Source: Bradysia coprophila (lineage: Eukaryota > Arthropoda > Insecta > Diptera > Sciaridae). Taken from it: a stretch of 64,000 bases of DNA. The notes below the pieces were generated by a model, which saw nothing but the letters and a program-made list of their open reading frames with translations, ran no database searches and was not told where the DNA came from. The DNA is taken from the NCBI RefSeq assembly GCF_014529535.1, contig NC_050737.1, positions 6,573,445 through 6,637,444 of the forward strand. Direction: 5' to 3'. The position numbers and the translations under genes are program-made. Positions 34,901-46,726 of this stretch are shown one piece after another (positions within the stretch are counted from its first letter, which is position 1; every line of letters begins with the position of its first letter).

Positions 34901-37900
34901 TAAGACACAACAATTTGCAGTAACTCGATTAAAAGTTCCATTTATAAAATCCACCAGATTGGTATCTCGACCCAATGGTTATAAGACTACGGCATGCAGC
35001 TATAATATTAGATCGATTAAAATGATTTTGATATTTGATTTGATAAGCACTTTATTGGGTATTAAAGAAACATCAAATTAAAGTCGATAAAAGATCAATT
35101 TAATCCTCACCCAAAGTGTATTTAACAATATTGCATGGGCACATGAATGGTTGTGTGTACATTGTACTACATTCTAATAGTTTATTTATGTAAATTAATT
35201 GTAGCAATAAAGCGTGTCATGGATCTACTGCACACCACGAACTTATAATGGAAATTCCTTTTCAAAATCATTTAAATCGATCGATGTAATCAACGATAAG
35301 AATTTTTACGTTGGCTGTTGAAGAATGCTGATGTTGCGAAAAAAAATGTCTTGGTGGTTTTATGTAAAGACGGAAATGTTTTTCATAAAAATCAGTTTTT
35401 GTTAAGCTATGTTGTAATAGCACTTTGTTGACCTAATTCACGTTTTTTGCTATCTTATCGTGCAACGTTTCAGCCAGGAAATTGTCCTCCGTAAATAAAC
35501 GAAGTGTCCAATAACGAAATAGTGTAAGAGATAGTAATGGAAAGGTTTAAATATTTCCGTCTGGACATGTCGAACATTGATCTTCTAATTTCTCCACCAG
35601 AGACACTACAAAGTTTGATACAGTTTCAACAAATTTTTTCCAAGGACTCATTTTTGAAAATGTGAATACGTAAATGTACCAAAAATTGTCAACATTTTCA
35701 AGAAAATTCGTCAACTTTTAGCAAATTTTGGAAAGTTTTAGAAAATGTAGCAACTCAATTTTACAGATTGGGCTCTGCTTCTTACAATAATTTTGAAAAT
35801 CTGAAAATGAACCCTATTATTGGCCGAGACATTCTTAAAATCTATTTTTTACCATGAAACCGTGATGGTCCTTTTTTGTGCATCTGTTCAAAAACGAAGA
35901 TCTGTTTCCACAAAAATCATCCATCATTGCTTCGTCGTAAAAAATGACTTAAAAAGTGTCTTGGCCAAAAATATGTCAATAAGTCTTTCCTTTCAAAAGA
36001 TTGTGGAAATTCATTCAACTGTTTCGGTCTAGTGTTACTAACAACATCAGATTTTACATGCATCATTCATTCATCTTTGATCTAATATTACTGGTCTTAA
36101 GATTGCATTGAACTTCAATTAGCTTAAATTATTTTTTTTTAAGAAATACACTTACGTCCTTGCCAACTGAATGGAAATATCAAGTAAAAGTTCACCAACA
36201 GTTGCAATGTCTTCAGTTTTCCATTCACCTTTCGGACTAGATACATCTAAAAAATTGCATGAACTTTCTCAATTAACTTTTTTTTCTGTTACCTTTCCAT
36301 AATGTTTTACTCACGAATTCTTTTACGTGCATCAAGGTAAGCATTATTCACAGCATCGTATGTTATGCATGTATGACCGTCATGATGATGGATTCCATCT
36401 CTAGAATTAAAGTTCAACGATTAAGGTTAACCGTTCTGGTCGAATTTTTTGGCGAGAGTTTCAATGCATTAAATTTTGTTGTAAAAATCGTATGCGTAAG
36501 TGAATCTATAAAATCTATAGCCGACAGGCTATCCCACACACGAACTGTGACGAAAAAAAAAAACAAAAATTTTCTTTAATTATATACGCAAGAAAACCGC
36601 CTCAAACACTCTTTCTTTCGTTACTATTCTGCCGTGACTAAATACAATATTTAAAGTGTAACTGCAGGCATCATGCCCATACTGAGAAACAGAAGCGCAT
36701 AATAATTTTCAATTTCATTGGATAGTAAAATTAATTGTGCTTCATGTCGCAGCTATATTTTCATTTTAACTTCCTTTCCTTTTACTTCAGAAATATTGGA
36801 TCGCCTTTTTAGTGAGATCGTCATTTAGATCAACAAAAAAAACGTTGGTAATTTTGTCAGACTATGCGACAAACATCATGAACGTAAACTCATTTATAAA
36901 AAAAATATTGAATAAGTACATGAGGGCTCAATATTAATCAGTGAATAAGGTACAAATCAAAATTTTAGAAATGTGACCTGGATAAAATCAGGTCAATCTT
37001 TCTCGACCTGCAAGGATCAAGGCACTGTTCGATATTTATTTATTTCTTATACATTATAATTCAATTGGAATTTTCTCGGACGAGAAGCATTTGTATCGCT
37101 AGAAAACTCACGGGTCTGCTTCTCTCAAAAGAAAAATTGCAAATTTTCTACTTTTGCTTCAGTCGACCTCTTTCGTACAGATAGCCCCATGATTGATATA
37201 TTTTAATATAAAAGAAAGATTACTTCGTCATGTTCAAAGCCCTCTTCCCGTTCACCAAACAAAATATTATCTAAATATTCATTTAAGAAAAGTTCCAACC
37301 CGTATGTTACCCAAATTTATTAATAAAATGTTTTAAAAAAGAAAATAAAAGTACGGATGTCGTACTCGAACCTCTCCCCTCACCCTTCCGACTTGCGACT
37401 TCTAATTTATTGAAATGGAAATAAAAACATTCAAAAGGAGCTCAACAGTTGAGCCTCAACTTCTGAATTCATTTGTTTTCTCTTTTAGTTAATCAATGAA
37501 ATTGGACTTCGTTGAATCATTGCATTGTTCCTTATACTTACACTGATCCCCTCAAAATGTTAATGTTATGATCGAATGCTGATGATCTGGCACCGCCGGC
37601 CAGTATTAGAGCACATTCCGAACCATGTTCTTCCAATGACAAAATCTGTGAATTCACACCCAGTATTGCCGTTACAAACAGCGCAAATCTGAAACAAGGA
37701 AATTTAATTAAATTAATTCACAAAAAACAATTTTCTTCTTTTACAATTAACAATTAACACGCTTGATCTTAATCATCTCCGCATTATTATGCTTGCAGAC
37801 ATTATGCAAAAACAGATATTTTTATTACGAAAATATAAATCTACATAAAATGCCTAAATAGATTGTTGTTTTAAATTGAAGCAATGTTAACGAAAAGAAC

Positions 37901-40900
37901 AACAATAAAACTTAATGAACCTTGAAACAATATATTGAATTTTTCCCAAAAACCATCAGTGGCTTTATAACAAGACGCGAGAAAAAAATAATAATAATTC
38001 GTCTCGTGTAAAATGCGAATAAACCTTAAAACGGTTTTGTATTGTACCTCACTTTAATTTACGAGATCAAGCCTTTAGTGATTGACCTAAATTTTAACAT
38101 AAAATTTCATATTTTTTCTGTACCCATTTAGGAGACATTTAATGTGAAAAAGACAAAAAAAATATTTTCAACCGAAATGTAGTGCGAATTTTGTTTTTTT
38201 TTAGTATAATACATAATTCGCTGTGTGTGGTTTTTAATGCAGTCAATTGATTGTTTTTATTCATAATGTTATATAATTACAGCTATGTAATCATTCTGAT
38301 CATGAAATTATTCGTATACATACGTACACTCTCACTTGGTATGTTTTATTTATATGAATGAAAGATCTTGTTTGCAGATATATTATGCATAAAGCACATA
38401 AATATTATTTCACGATTAAATTTACCTTTGCAATTTTGTATTTAGCTGAAAAACATACACTCACCTAAAATTGTTTGTATTATTGTTTTATTAAATTAAA
38501 ATTGAAATTACATCACGATAGGTGGTTATAACTCAATTAATAAATTAGTTATGCATAGTTTAAGAATAGATCCACGTTTTAAAATTATACATACAGTCTA
38601 TGTAAATCGATACCATTTATACAATTTACAATTTGATTTATCAGACCAACCTTAACCTTAAAATTCAATGAATTTAACTTTTTCCCTTGATTAATCTATA
38701 GTAATCGAAATGCTTGTTGTTATTCTACCTATGGTTCAGTTGAATTCGGCTATTGGGGCTATATATGGTTAATTCCATCTGTTGGCTACATGATACTGCC
38801 TTTAATTTTAAAGGATATCTTAGGACCTCTTTAATACCTATATCAGAGATGATTACCACTTTTTGTAAAAGTGATTATTCTTAAATTTTGTAACGCTTTT
38901 TCAGTGCTGTCATCAAAATAAAATGATAAATAACTCGAGAAATACACCCCCTGCGAAGTGCTGACTATACTCTACCCTCCTAAATGGGGGATAGAAAATA
39001 ATTTTAACTTTCAAAAATACGTATTTCGCGAGTTGTTTAAAATTTTCATGACAGCACTGAAAATGCGTTACGTAATTTATGAATGATTTCTAACACATGC
39101 ATGCCTATACCATATTTTAGAATTCAGGACGCCGTAGGTGCTAAAATACTGAGGTATGTCTATGGCAACTTATATGCCGTACAATTTTCACTTTTTGCTG
39201 GAATGGGTCATATATCCAAATTAATAGCCGTTGAAATCGGATAATAATACTTGTTCCGCATTAAATACTATCTATTATGCTGCATAGCTGCATGGAACAA
39301 GGAAATTGCTATAACAATCTAATAAGTAAATTAATTCTTTTTATTAATTAAAATTTTTCTGAATCATCGACTGGCCTAGCAATTATTTGTTCGAAAATGG
39401 TTCAATTGTAGACATAAAACAAACAAACAAAAATTTGAACAACACACGCCCTGATTGACACGTAATCGTTGGGTTGGGTTCGCTCCCGATATTTTTTTGT
39501 CTTATACAATTGAGATGAAATTGGTTTCAAAATCCGTGGACATAAAATATTTATGATTACGATGCAGTAAAAAGTATCGAATTTCTGCAATAATTATTGC
39601 TTATATTTTGTTATGTGATTGCAAAGTTATTTTATTATGTTAATGAGTGAGAGGTACTTGTTAAATGTACTTGTTTCGAGCTAGCTTTGGAACGATTAAA
39701 TTGAGGAAGTAAAAAACACAGCTCTCAAAAATTTTTGGAACAAAGAAAAATAAAAAGGCACAAATTGACTTATTTAGTTCGCCATTCAGGCGCTTCAGGT
39801 GGTGTACTCTATTGTAGCGAAGCATATGTTAAAAGAAATGAAGTAAAAGATTTTCGAGTACGTTCGTGACTCGAATATTGAATATATCTCGTAAATAGAA
39901 CGTACATTTTTCGTATAATTTTACGAGTTATTCAGATACATTTTCCTATTTTTTTTTACACCAGAGAAATACCATTATCAATGTTTTGTTCAAGACGCAT
40001 CTATGAAATCTCTTGAGGTCTACGTGGTTTGAGCATTTCTGAATTTCACGGATAGATAAAATTTAATTTAGTATAATGTCACCTAATGTCACCTTATTAT
40101 CTTGGTCTAACGGCCTTTAGCTCATTTGTTGATATTTTAAAATTAGATGACAAAAATCATTAAATGAAATTTTCTTTCCTTTAACATAGAATCAAATACT
40201 ACAACGTCATATACCAATATTACGCAAAATGTTTACGAAATTCTAGTTGAATCAAAATGTTACCGAAGTAATCTGTCATCTAACCAGCTCGATTTTATTT
40301 ATAATATTAAACGAAAAGATTTAAACGTTTCTTTTCAAATCGACACAAAACAATGCCCTTCAAACAGAGTTGCCACACATGCCTAGTCGGTATACCACCA
40401 ATTTCTTTTGTTCATTTATCACCATAATTTTGTCATATTTAGGTAATGTGTCCGATGAAAATGTCCTATTCAAATAAAATACCACTGTACCCAGTACCAT
40501 TCGCTTTTCGTCATCATTACGCCCACATTGAACGTTTTACGTTCAGACAAAATATTCAATTTATCAAAATAACAAAACAGACGACAGAAAAAACACACAA
40601 TTTGCGCTAGTTTCATATTAATACCAGTGTAACAACTCAAACAAAACTACCAACTAAATTCATCAGTATTGTTTAAGTATAAGGTCATAAAGTCATAATA
40701 TTGTCAGTTACAAAATAAGTCAGCGAATCACATTAAGAAAGAGTTCTTGAAAAAGTCACGAGACTTCGCTTGTGTCTATTTTTTTTCTCTTTTTTTTTAC
40801 TTTTCTGCGCACGGATAATAAATTATTTTTTAAAAGCTTGTCTCGTAAGTGAGCCGATATGTACAGACAGATTTATTTGGAGTGTTAATTTCACATTAAT

Positions 40901-43900
40901 AACTGTAATGTAATGCCTATAATTAGAACTAATTGAAATTTCATAGCGACATTGACCGCCAAAATGTTAATTACACATTTTTGTCTGACAAACGATTTAT
41001 TTATGTTGATCGTTGAAATTGCCCAACATTATTTATTGGAAATAGAGAAATTAAGATTAATTGCTTTATTAAAAGTAATTTATGAATTTTACGAGTTGAA
41101 TGGACGCATTAGATTTTTAAGAATTGGTTGGTAACAAATTAACTAATTGCAAATGTGAAGAAAGCTCAGAATGTATTTTTTTTGCTAAGAAATGGTTGAA
41201 CTTTTACTTTTGGAACATATAAAATACTATCGATGTTTATAATAACAGAACTTAAAAAAACCTGGTTCCGTTTTTAAGAAAATATTTTCTTGAATTGTTT
41301 AAGAGAAATTCGAGAAACTCCAGTAAATGCAAGATAATGTTTTCTCAAAAATAAGCCACGCATTGATTCCTCATCAACTATATCTAATTAAAACCACCGT
41401 TTTGCTTTGCCTATAACTCAATATTGATCGATGCAATGATCTGATATTGATTTTAGCAAGAATTCATCTAATCTATTTACATTACTTGTTCAGACGCTCA
41501 GGAATTCGAATTCAATGATCTAACGTAACCTGAAATTATTTCTAACTTTGTCATTTCTATATTGCACCTTGTTTACGAGCTGTGAACACATAATGAATAC
41601 TCATGGGATTTTGGTTTAATAAAAAAAATTACAAAATGTTTACTCAATATACTGAAATAATAAATTCCGGTAGGAGTGAGTGACAAGTCAATTAAACTGA
41701 ATAGCTAATTTAGTTCGATATTTTGCAGTGGTTGTTACAATAGAACATTAACCTTTCACCATATCACCAGAGTATTTATTGAACCTGTTACTCCTTCTTG
41801 TCTCATTGATTTCAAAAGATTGAAACATAATCTACTACTTCATTGTTCATTTGTAACTAACGCTTCGCAACCTATCGCCGACAACAGATGAGCGCGATGT
41901 TACTGATAGATACAGACCAGACGCTCCAAATTCTGAGCAAATATGGTGGATGCACTATAATGATCAAATACGTATGGGACATCACCCTAAACGAATGTAT
42001 TTAGTCCAGGTTCTTGTGTCAGAACAAATGGATCCGTTCGCCAAAAATATGCTAAAAAAGTCGATTTTCGAAAAAGAAAAATTGTTCCACATCTGCTCAT
42101 TTCCACTCATGAGTGATAACTGAAAAACTCGCAATACGTAGAGCGAGCGAATTGACACAAATTACCCGACTAATTAGCAAAGTCTAATTTTAATTTTTGG
42201 ATAGATTTTCTAAAAAAAAATCGTGTGTGGCGCTTCTTTAACAAAGAAACTTTATACGTTGTCGATGTTTTCTTTTCTTTTAATCGTCACTTCAATGTCG
42301 GTTCCACACGACCAAAACTAAAAGTCGGCGCGTCTGATGCAGACCAGAATTTGTATTTATTAATAACCTGATATTATTTAAACATTATCTAGTATCCATG
42401 CAGGTCCAATACAAATATCAAATATAGCTAAGAATGAACGGGAAATAAGAATGTTCAATAACACAATGAAATAGTCAAAAGAAGTTTCTTTATTTCAAAT
42501 CGAAATCTACGATTGCAATAAATTATTCAAAAGCTTCTTAAAAAAATCGATTGCTAATTAGCATATGTATACATATATACTCACTTGTAGCATGTATAGT
42601 AATTTATATTTAAAATAGCGTCAATCATTCTGTTTGTTGTATAACAGTACTCTCATCATATGTATCTTGAAAATCGGCGTATATTCACAAGAAATTTTGT
42701 TTGAAAAAATTTTATATTAAAAATAAAAAAGTATATCGTGAGATTTTTAACCTCACGTTTATATTGTTGCGTATATATGCATACGTATAGTGTATGTAGC
42801 ATACTGACAATATTTTTTAAAATAATTTTTACATAATAATTTTTTAACACATTCATGTCATTCAACTTAAGATAATGTGCTGATGAGTTTCAATTTTGAA
42901 TTAGTCACGTTAGGTGTCAAGCATATGAAATGTTTCATGACACTCTTCGATGGCAGTAGCTACATTAGTTGGGGTAACTTAATCGGAAAGTTGGACGAAT
43001 GAAATAATTCGTCTCAATAAAATTTAATGCGGAAATTGCGTACACTGAGCCGTCCCTTATTGAGATTACAGTATAAATTCCCATTAATTATGAAGAATTA
43101 TTTTTGAGAATTTTGAGTACAGTTAATCTCAACCAACGTTGTTTTTTTCGCCAGCTGGTCCACTCATACAAACATACAGCTTATACGTATTTATAAATGG
43201 GTTTAAAGGTCATACACACGCGTGTGGTAATGTGGTAGTAGTAAAACCCAACGCAGAAGCAGTGTGATTGCATGAGTTCTGCTGGTAAAACAGCTGAAGC
43301 AAATGTAAACAGATTAAAAATATTTAAATTCTTAAAAAGTAAGACCCTAAAGCTGCAACCAATAATGGTCGATACTGTTAAATTTTGTTCTTTTGTTCAA
43401 GAAATTCCGTTAGTCTGAAAATAATAATGAGAAAACCACAGCTGACTCTATATAATGTAGCTTGAGGCTGCTTTAATACTCTATATTTTCCTTCAAAAAC
43501 GAAAGACATCGATCGAGCGACGAAAACCACAAGCAAGTTTTTACCAACGAAGATGGTTTACTTAATGTTGTTGCGATTTAATTATGGTTTTTTGAATAGG
43601 TGTGGCGGAATTGATCAAAAAAAAAGTTTTGGAGAAGTTTTTAACTGGGGTAAACCGAAATTTTGCTACTGTAGACTGAGCTGAAAATGCGATGACATGA
43701 GTATCGATAACTTTTTGATAAAACGACGAGTTCCGGAAGAAACGATGAGTAGTTGACGTTTTTTCTGGAACTCACCAGGGAGGTATCGTTTATTCTCGCC
43801 GTTCAACTTTTTGTAAAGGAAAATTCTAGTTACAAATTATTCAGAAGCGACGACTTCCTGAAGAAGCTACGACTTCCTGAAGAAACGGCGACTTCCTGGA

Positions 43901-46726
43901 GAAACGAAAACTTCTTAAGAAAAGTCGACTACATATCATTTCTTCAGGAACTCGCTGCTGCTTCAGAAAATCGTCGATACTCGTGTCGTCGAATTTTCAG
44001 TGCAATCTACTGTAGAATGTAAACTTTGAAGAGAAAAAAAAACTATTGGAAGACTCGATGAAACGACTTTCTTTTGAAAAGTCACTGCCCTCTGTTTCAC
44101 CATTCCTTTAGTTTTACTCGAAATGCGAAATCGAAATTAAATTTTTAATACTGGATTACTAAATGCATAAATTTCGTTAAATTATTATTTGAAAAAGAAA
44201 CAACACCAGTTTTTCCTCCTACGTAACAACGATCATATCCAATTACTTTAGGCTATTTCCTTTAAATTGCTGATTTAATTGTGTGTATTATTTAACATTT
44301 TGCGAACGTAAAGTCTAAATTTTCATTTTGTGTGACTCTTATAATGTCAGTGCCATAATAATGTCAGAGGCTTTTGACTTTTACTTTTAAAACTATCACC
44401 AAACTCGATCATCCGCTGGAAATATCGTAATATTAAATAGAAAATTTATCAAAAATATCTCGATTCACCGACAATTAAACAATTATTGAACTTGTATTGA
44501 TCCATTCCTTGCAATTTTATGTCTTCATAAATAAATAACTTAACGTTAATAGGCAACCGGACAAGTATGCGTAAGAGAGGCTTGGTCAACAAGTTAATTT
44601 TAAATCTAATTTCTCCTAGACTTATACTTACCACACGTTAAAATCGGCTTGAACGTATAATGTGCAATAAAGAAGACTGATTAGACAGCCACATTGAAAC
44701 TTGTTCGCATATGGATCGATTCGAACTATAATTGTAATCTTCTCTAAATTGAGCATAAATTTGAAACGAAAAAGAAATATTTTTTTTACAATTATGTAAG
44801 TAAACACTGTGTGGTTTCGTATACAGCATGAGCATCATCATCATCATCAAAAACAACAACCACTGAGGATGCACAACACTAAGTAAGTGAATTGCATATT
44901 ACTTTTGCGTAATTGTGAGACTCGTGATTTGTAATTAATTCCAGCGTTCAAAATTAATTTAAACGAACAAATTTAATCAAACACGATGAATAGATGTTTG
45001 TAGTTTATAATAATGTGGTTCGGTTATTTGTTTTTAGCATCGGTATTTTTTCACCTTTTACAGCTCAATGTAATATACTATGTATATTGTATAATGTAAC
45101 AATCTAATTCATGGTTGTAAGGCATTCTTGCATATTCTTCATTGAATAAATAATATCGATTCGTTTGATGAATGTTTATGAATTGAAGATTGTCTTCATT
45201 GAAATCATTTTTTTATTATTTCGTTTTGCGAATTTTATAATAGTTAAGGTTGAAGACGTTGCCAGTAACTTTGGATTTATCTAAAAAATTAAAAGCTGAG
45301 GGATCACTCGATGTAACTTTTTATTTGAATTTTTCAACAGAAATGAAATGAGGTAAACCGTGTTTATGTTAGAGAATTTTACATTCTAAATATAGATTGT
45401 GGCACCTAAATACGATAGAACTGTTTCCACAGGCCCAAAACTCGTAAATTTTGTTTTCACATCCAAAGGACCGAATGAGATTTGATTTATCATGTAGCCT
45501 TTTACTACGGATTCCTTTCCTTTCGGTGGTCGTCCAGTATAATTGTCGAATCTATTTCTTTTCTTTTTGATCTAAATATAGATGCAAAATCTTTTACTTC
45601 ATTTGTTTTAACATAAATTTTGTTATATGAGACGACATTGTTGCGCGGGATTATCGCTCGATTTTTTCGTCACTGCCGATAACAGATTATAATGCGAGAA
45701 ACCCCAAACTTAAGATTGATTGTGAATTGGGTTATCCCTTTAAATTAGTTTCGAGACATGTGTCTGTTCGGAGTTAATTTCCGTAGATTGGGAAAATTGT
45801 TTAGTAAACTGTTATTTGCTTTGTTTTTAATAGCAAAAGTGAGAAACGATAAATCACATCCAACTACAAGCAGACACGAAGCCGTATTGATATTTATTAT
45901 TCGAAGAACACAATGTCATGGTATAAATAGTGAATTGATAAATCGAGGGAATTTCCGCCCTGAACAATTATTCGTCTTCACTATCATTATTTGTCAGACT
46001 TTCACCAAACAATTAAAATTCAAATTTTTAGCGTGAAAAAGTAATTACTTTGTGTTGATAAATTACAATCAACAGTACATATGCTTCAACAGCAAAACGA
46101 GACACTTTTTTACATGAAAAATTTCTGAGTGTAAAAATAGGTATTGCAAGCATAAAAAAAATGAATTGGTAAATCCTATCAACTTTTAATTGAATTAACT
46201 CAAACGAACATAAAACCGAAATAATTAGCTTCGTTTTCAATAACTTTATTCAAATTTTAAAAAAGTGAAACATTTAAAGACATCGATGACATCGTAAAGT
46301 GCATGCAATAACAACGAAGCTGACATTCATTACAATGTTATTAGCTTACAAACGACTTACTAATATGAATGGTATGTTCAGTGAGATGCATTATAACACG
46401 ACGAAAAAAAAGAGTTTAATCAACACACAGCAACAACAAAAAATAAATAAAATGAAGAATAAGTAGCAAAAGCGCACCGGGGATAGCAGCTATCTCTTAA
46501 GTGATTTAAGGTAAGGTATGGCTGTAACTAATTACATTTTTCTACATAGTAACGGATAACATCTCTATATTGATGTGTTTATTTTATGTAAAACGGTGTT
46601 CAGAACACCTCTAATTTGAGTGAACACAGAGAATCACAGGAAAACCGTCAACATCTATATGGCGTTATTTGTTTGACTAATTAACGTTAAAAGAGGAAAA
46701 AAAAGTAATATTCACCTTAGAATCAT
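28907..46726 (-). CDS. Animal haem peroxidase (chorion peroxidase/peroxinectin type), secreted
   Basis: Exons join in phase as 46716-46726 (proposed start exon), 37542-37688, 36315-36400, 36156-36246, 33205-33593, 32967-33140, 32686-32910, 32375-32630, 31808-32317, 31468-31746, 31314-31407 and 28907-28954. This gives about 769 residues. The N-terminus (FALFVTAILGVNS) is a signal-peptide core. Distal haem residues: WGQFMDHD with His ~232, and MLAREHNRLA with Arg ~394. The proximal ligand is His ~482 in AAFRFGHSLLP. GLPQIDTSKTLI, HPLWGAAMAPFQRL and IDTVQIYPMVLPDHEI are all family blocks. Such enzymes use H2O2 to oxidise or cross-link tyrosines in eggshell, cuticle or matrix. The acceptor at 33593 was chosen because it restores phase after 36156 and follows a strong pyrimidine tract. 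The 11-nt first exon and 48-nt last exon are inferred from phase and splice sites only. Confidence 0.88.
29178..29360. mobile_element. MITE, copy 1, in the peroxidase last intron
   Basis: Terminal inverted repeats of about 33 bp (tgacataattttggccgaga, then cattcttcaaatc, against their complements ending tatgtca at 29360). Inner arms pair around ccatgaagccgtgatggtt. A second copy of the same family is at 35815-35977. Confidence 0.72.
30180..30360. repeat. tatatag-rich low-complexity stretch
   Basis: Irregular repeats of tatatag, tatataggt and tatagct over about 170 bp in the peroxidase last intron. No function is suggested. Confidence 0.5.
30430..31240 (+). repeat. Interspersed repeat with tandem submodules and a cagacgga run
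   Basis: Two to three diverged submodules share the order 'tttcataaacttttttt', 'gat.ggtattg/acgg', 'aatacctttt'. They are followed near 31055-31078 by a short run of cagacggacagacgg. The open frames at 30504 and 30930 run through these modules and are not protein-like. It is a non-coding interspersed repeat, lying antisense in the peroxidase last intron. Confidence 0.55.
35815..35977. mobile_element. MITE, copy 2, in a peroxidase intron
   Basis: Same family as 29178-29360: ttggccgagacattctt at the left, and a diverged right end gtcttggccaaaaatatgtc. Inner words ttttttaccatgaaaccgtg are shared. The copy is more decayed than copy 1. Confidence 0.7.
38884..39077. mobile_element. Foldback/MITE element
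   Basis: The arm aattttgtaacgctttttca followed by gtgctgtcat faces its complement atgacagcactgaaaatgcg followed by ttacgtaattt. Inner pairing continues through aataactcgagaaatac and gtatttcgcgagttg. No coding capacity is present. Confidence 0.65.
41745..41900 (+). repeat. Dispersed repeat family A, copy 5
   Basis: The copy carries cataatctactacttcattg and tcgccgacaacagatgagcg, in family order but with an internal rearrangement relative to the copies near 17 and 45 kb. Confidence 0.4.
43680..44010 (+). repeat. Minisatellite-type element, second copy
   Basis: Four adjoining ~20-bp units of the type cgacttcctgaagaaacggc (about 43848-43925) are followed by ggaactcgctgc, cgtcgatactc and aattttcagtgcaat. 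These words also follow the units at 4070-4400. The 89-codon open frame at 43753-44022 results from the unit length and is not taken as a gene. Confidence 0.65.
45536..45690 (+). repeat. Dispersed repeat family A, copy 6 (most complete)
   Basis: The copy reads attgtcgaatctatttcttt, gcaaaatcttttacttcatt, tgttttaacataaatttt and ttcgtcactgccgataacag. It contains all segments seen separately in the other copies. Confidence 0.55.

Larger units (their letters stand above)
37689..46715. other. Proposed first intron of the peroxidase gene (9 kb)
   Basis: No other gene is supported in this span. It holds a foldback element (38884-39077), a minisatellite-type repeat (43680-44010), family A repeat copies near 41745-41900 and 45536-45690, and an inverted family A fragment near 39800-39860. 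The rest is AT-rich unique sequence. A good donor (acgtgtg/gtaagt at 44634, minus strand) would place a stop codon at the junction and was not used. Confidence 0.45.

Noticed and set aside
43753-44022. 89-codon protein
   Set aside because: The open frame is produced by a ~20-bp tandem unit that recurs at 4 kb as non-coding repeat.
44827-44845. Coding run of Met codons
   Set aside because: It is an ATG/CAT microsatellite (gatgatgatgatgatg on the minus strand), not a protein feature.
44634-44874. Alternative first exon for the peroxidase (MHPQWLLFLMMMM frame)
   Set aside because: Joining through its donor creates a TGA at the junction, and the frame itself ends in TAA before the donor.
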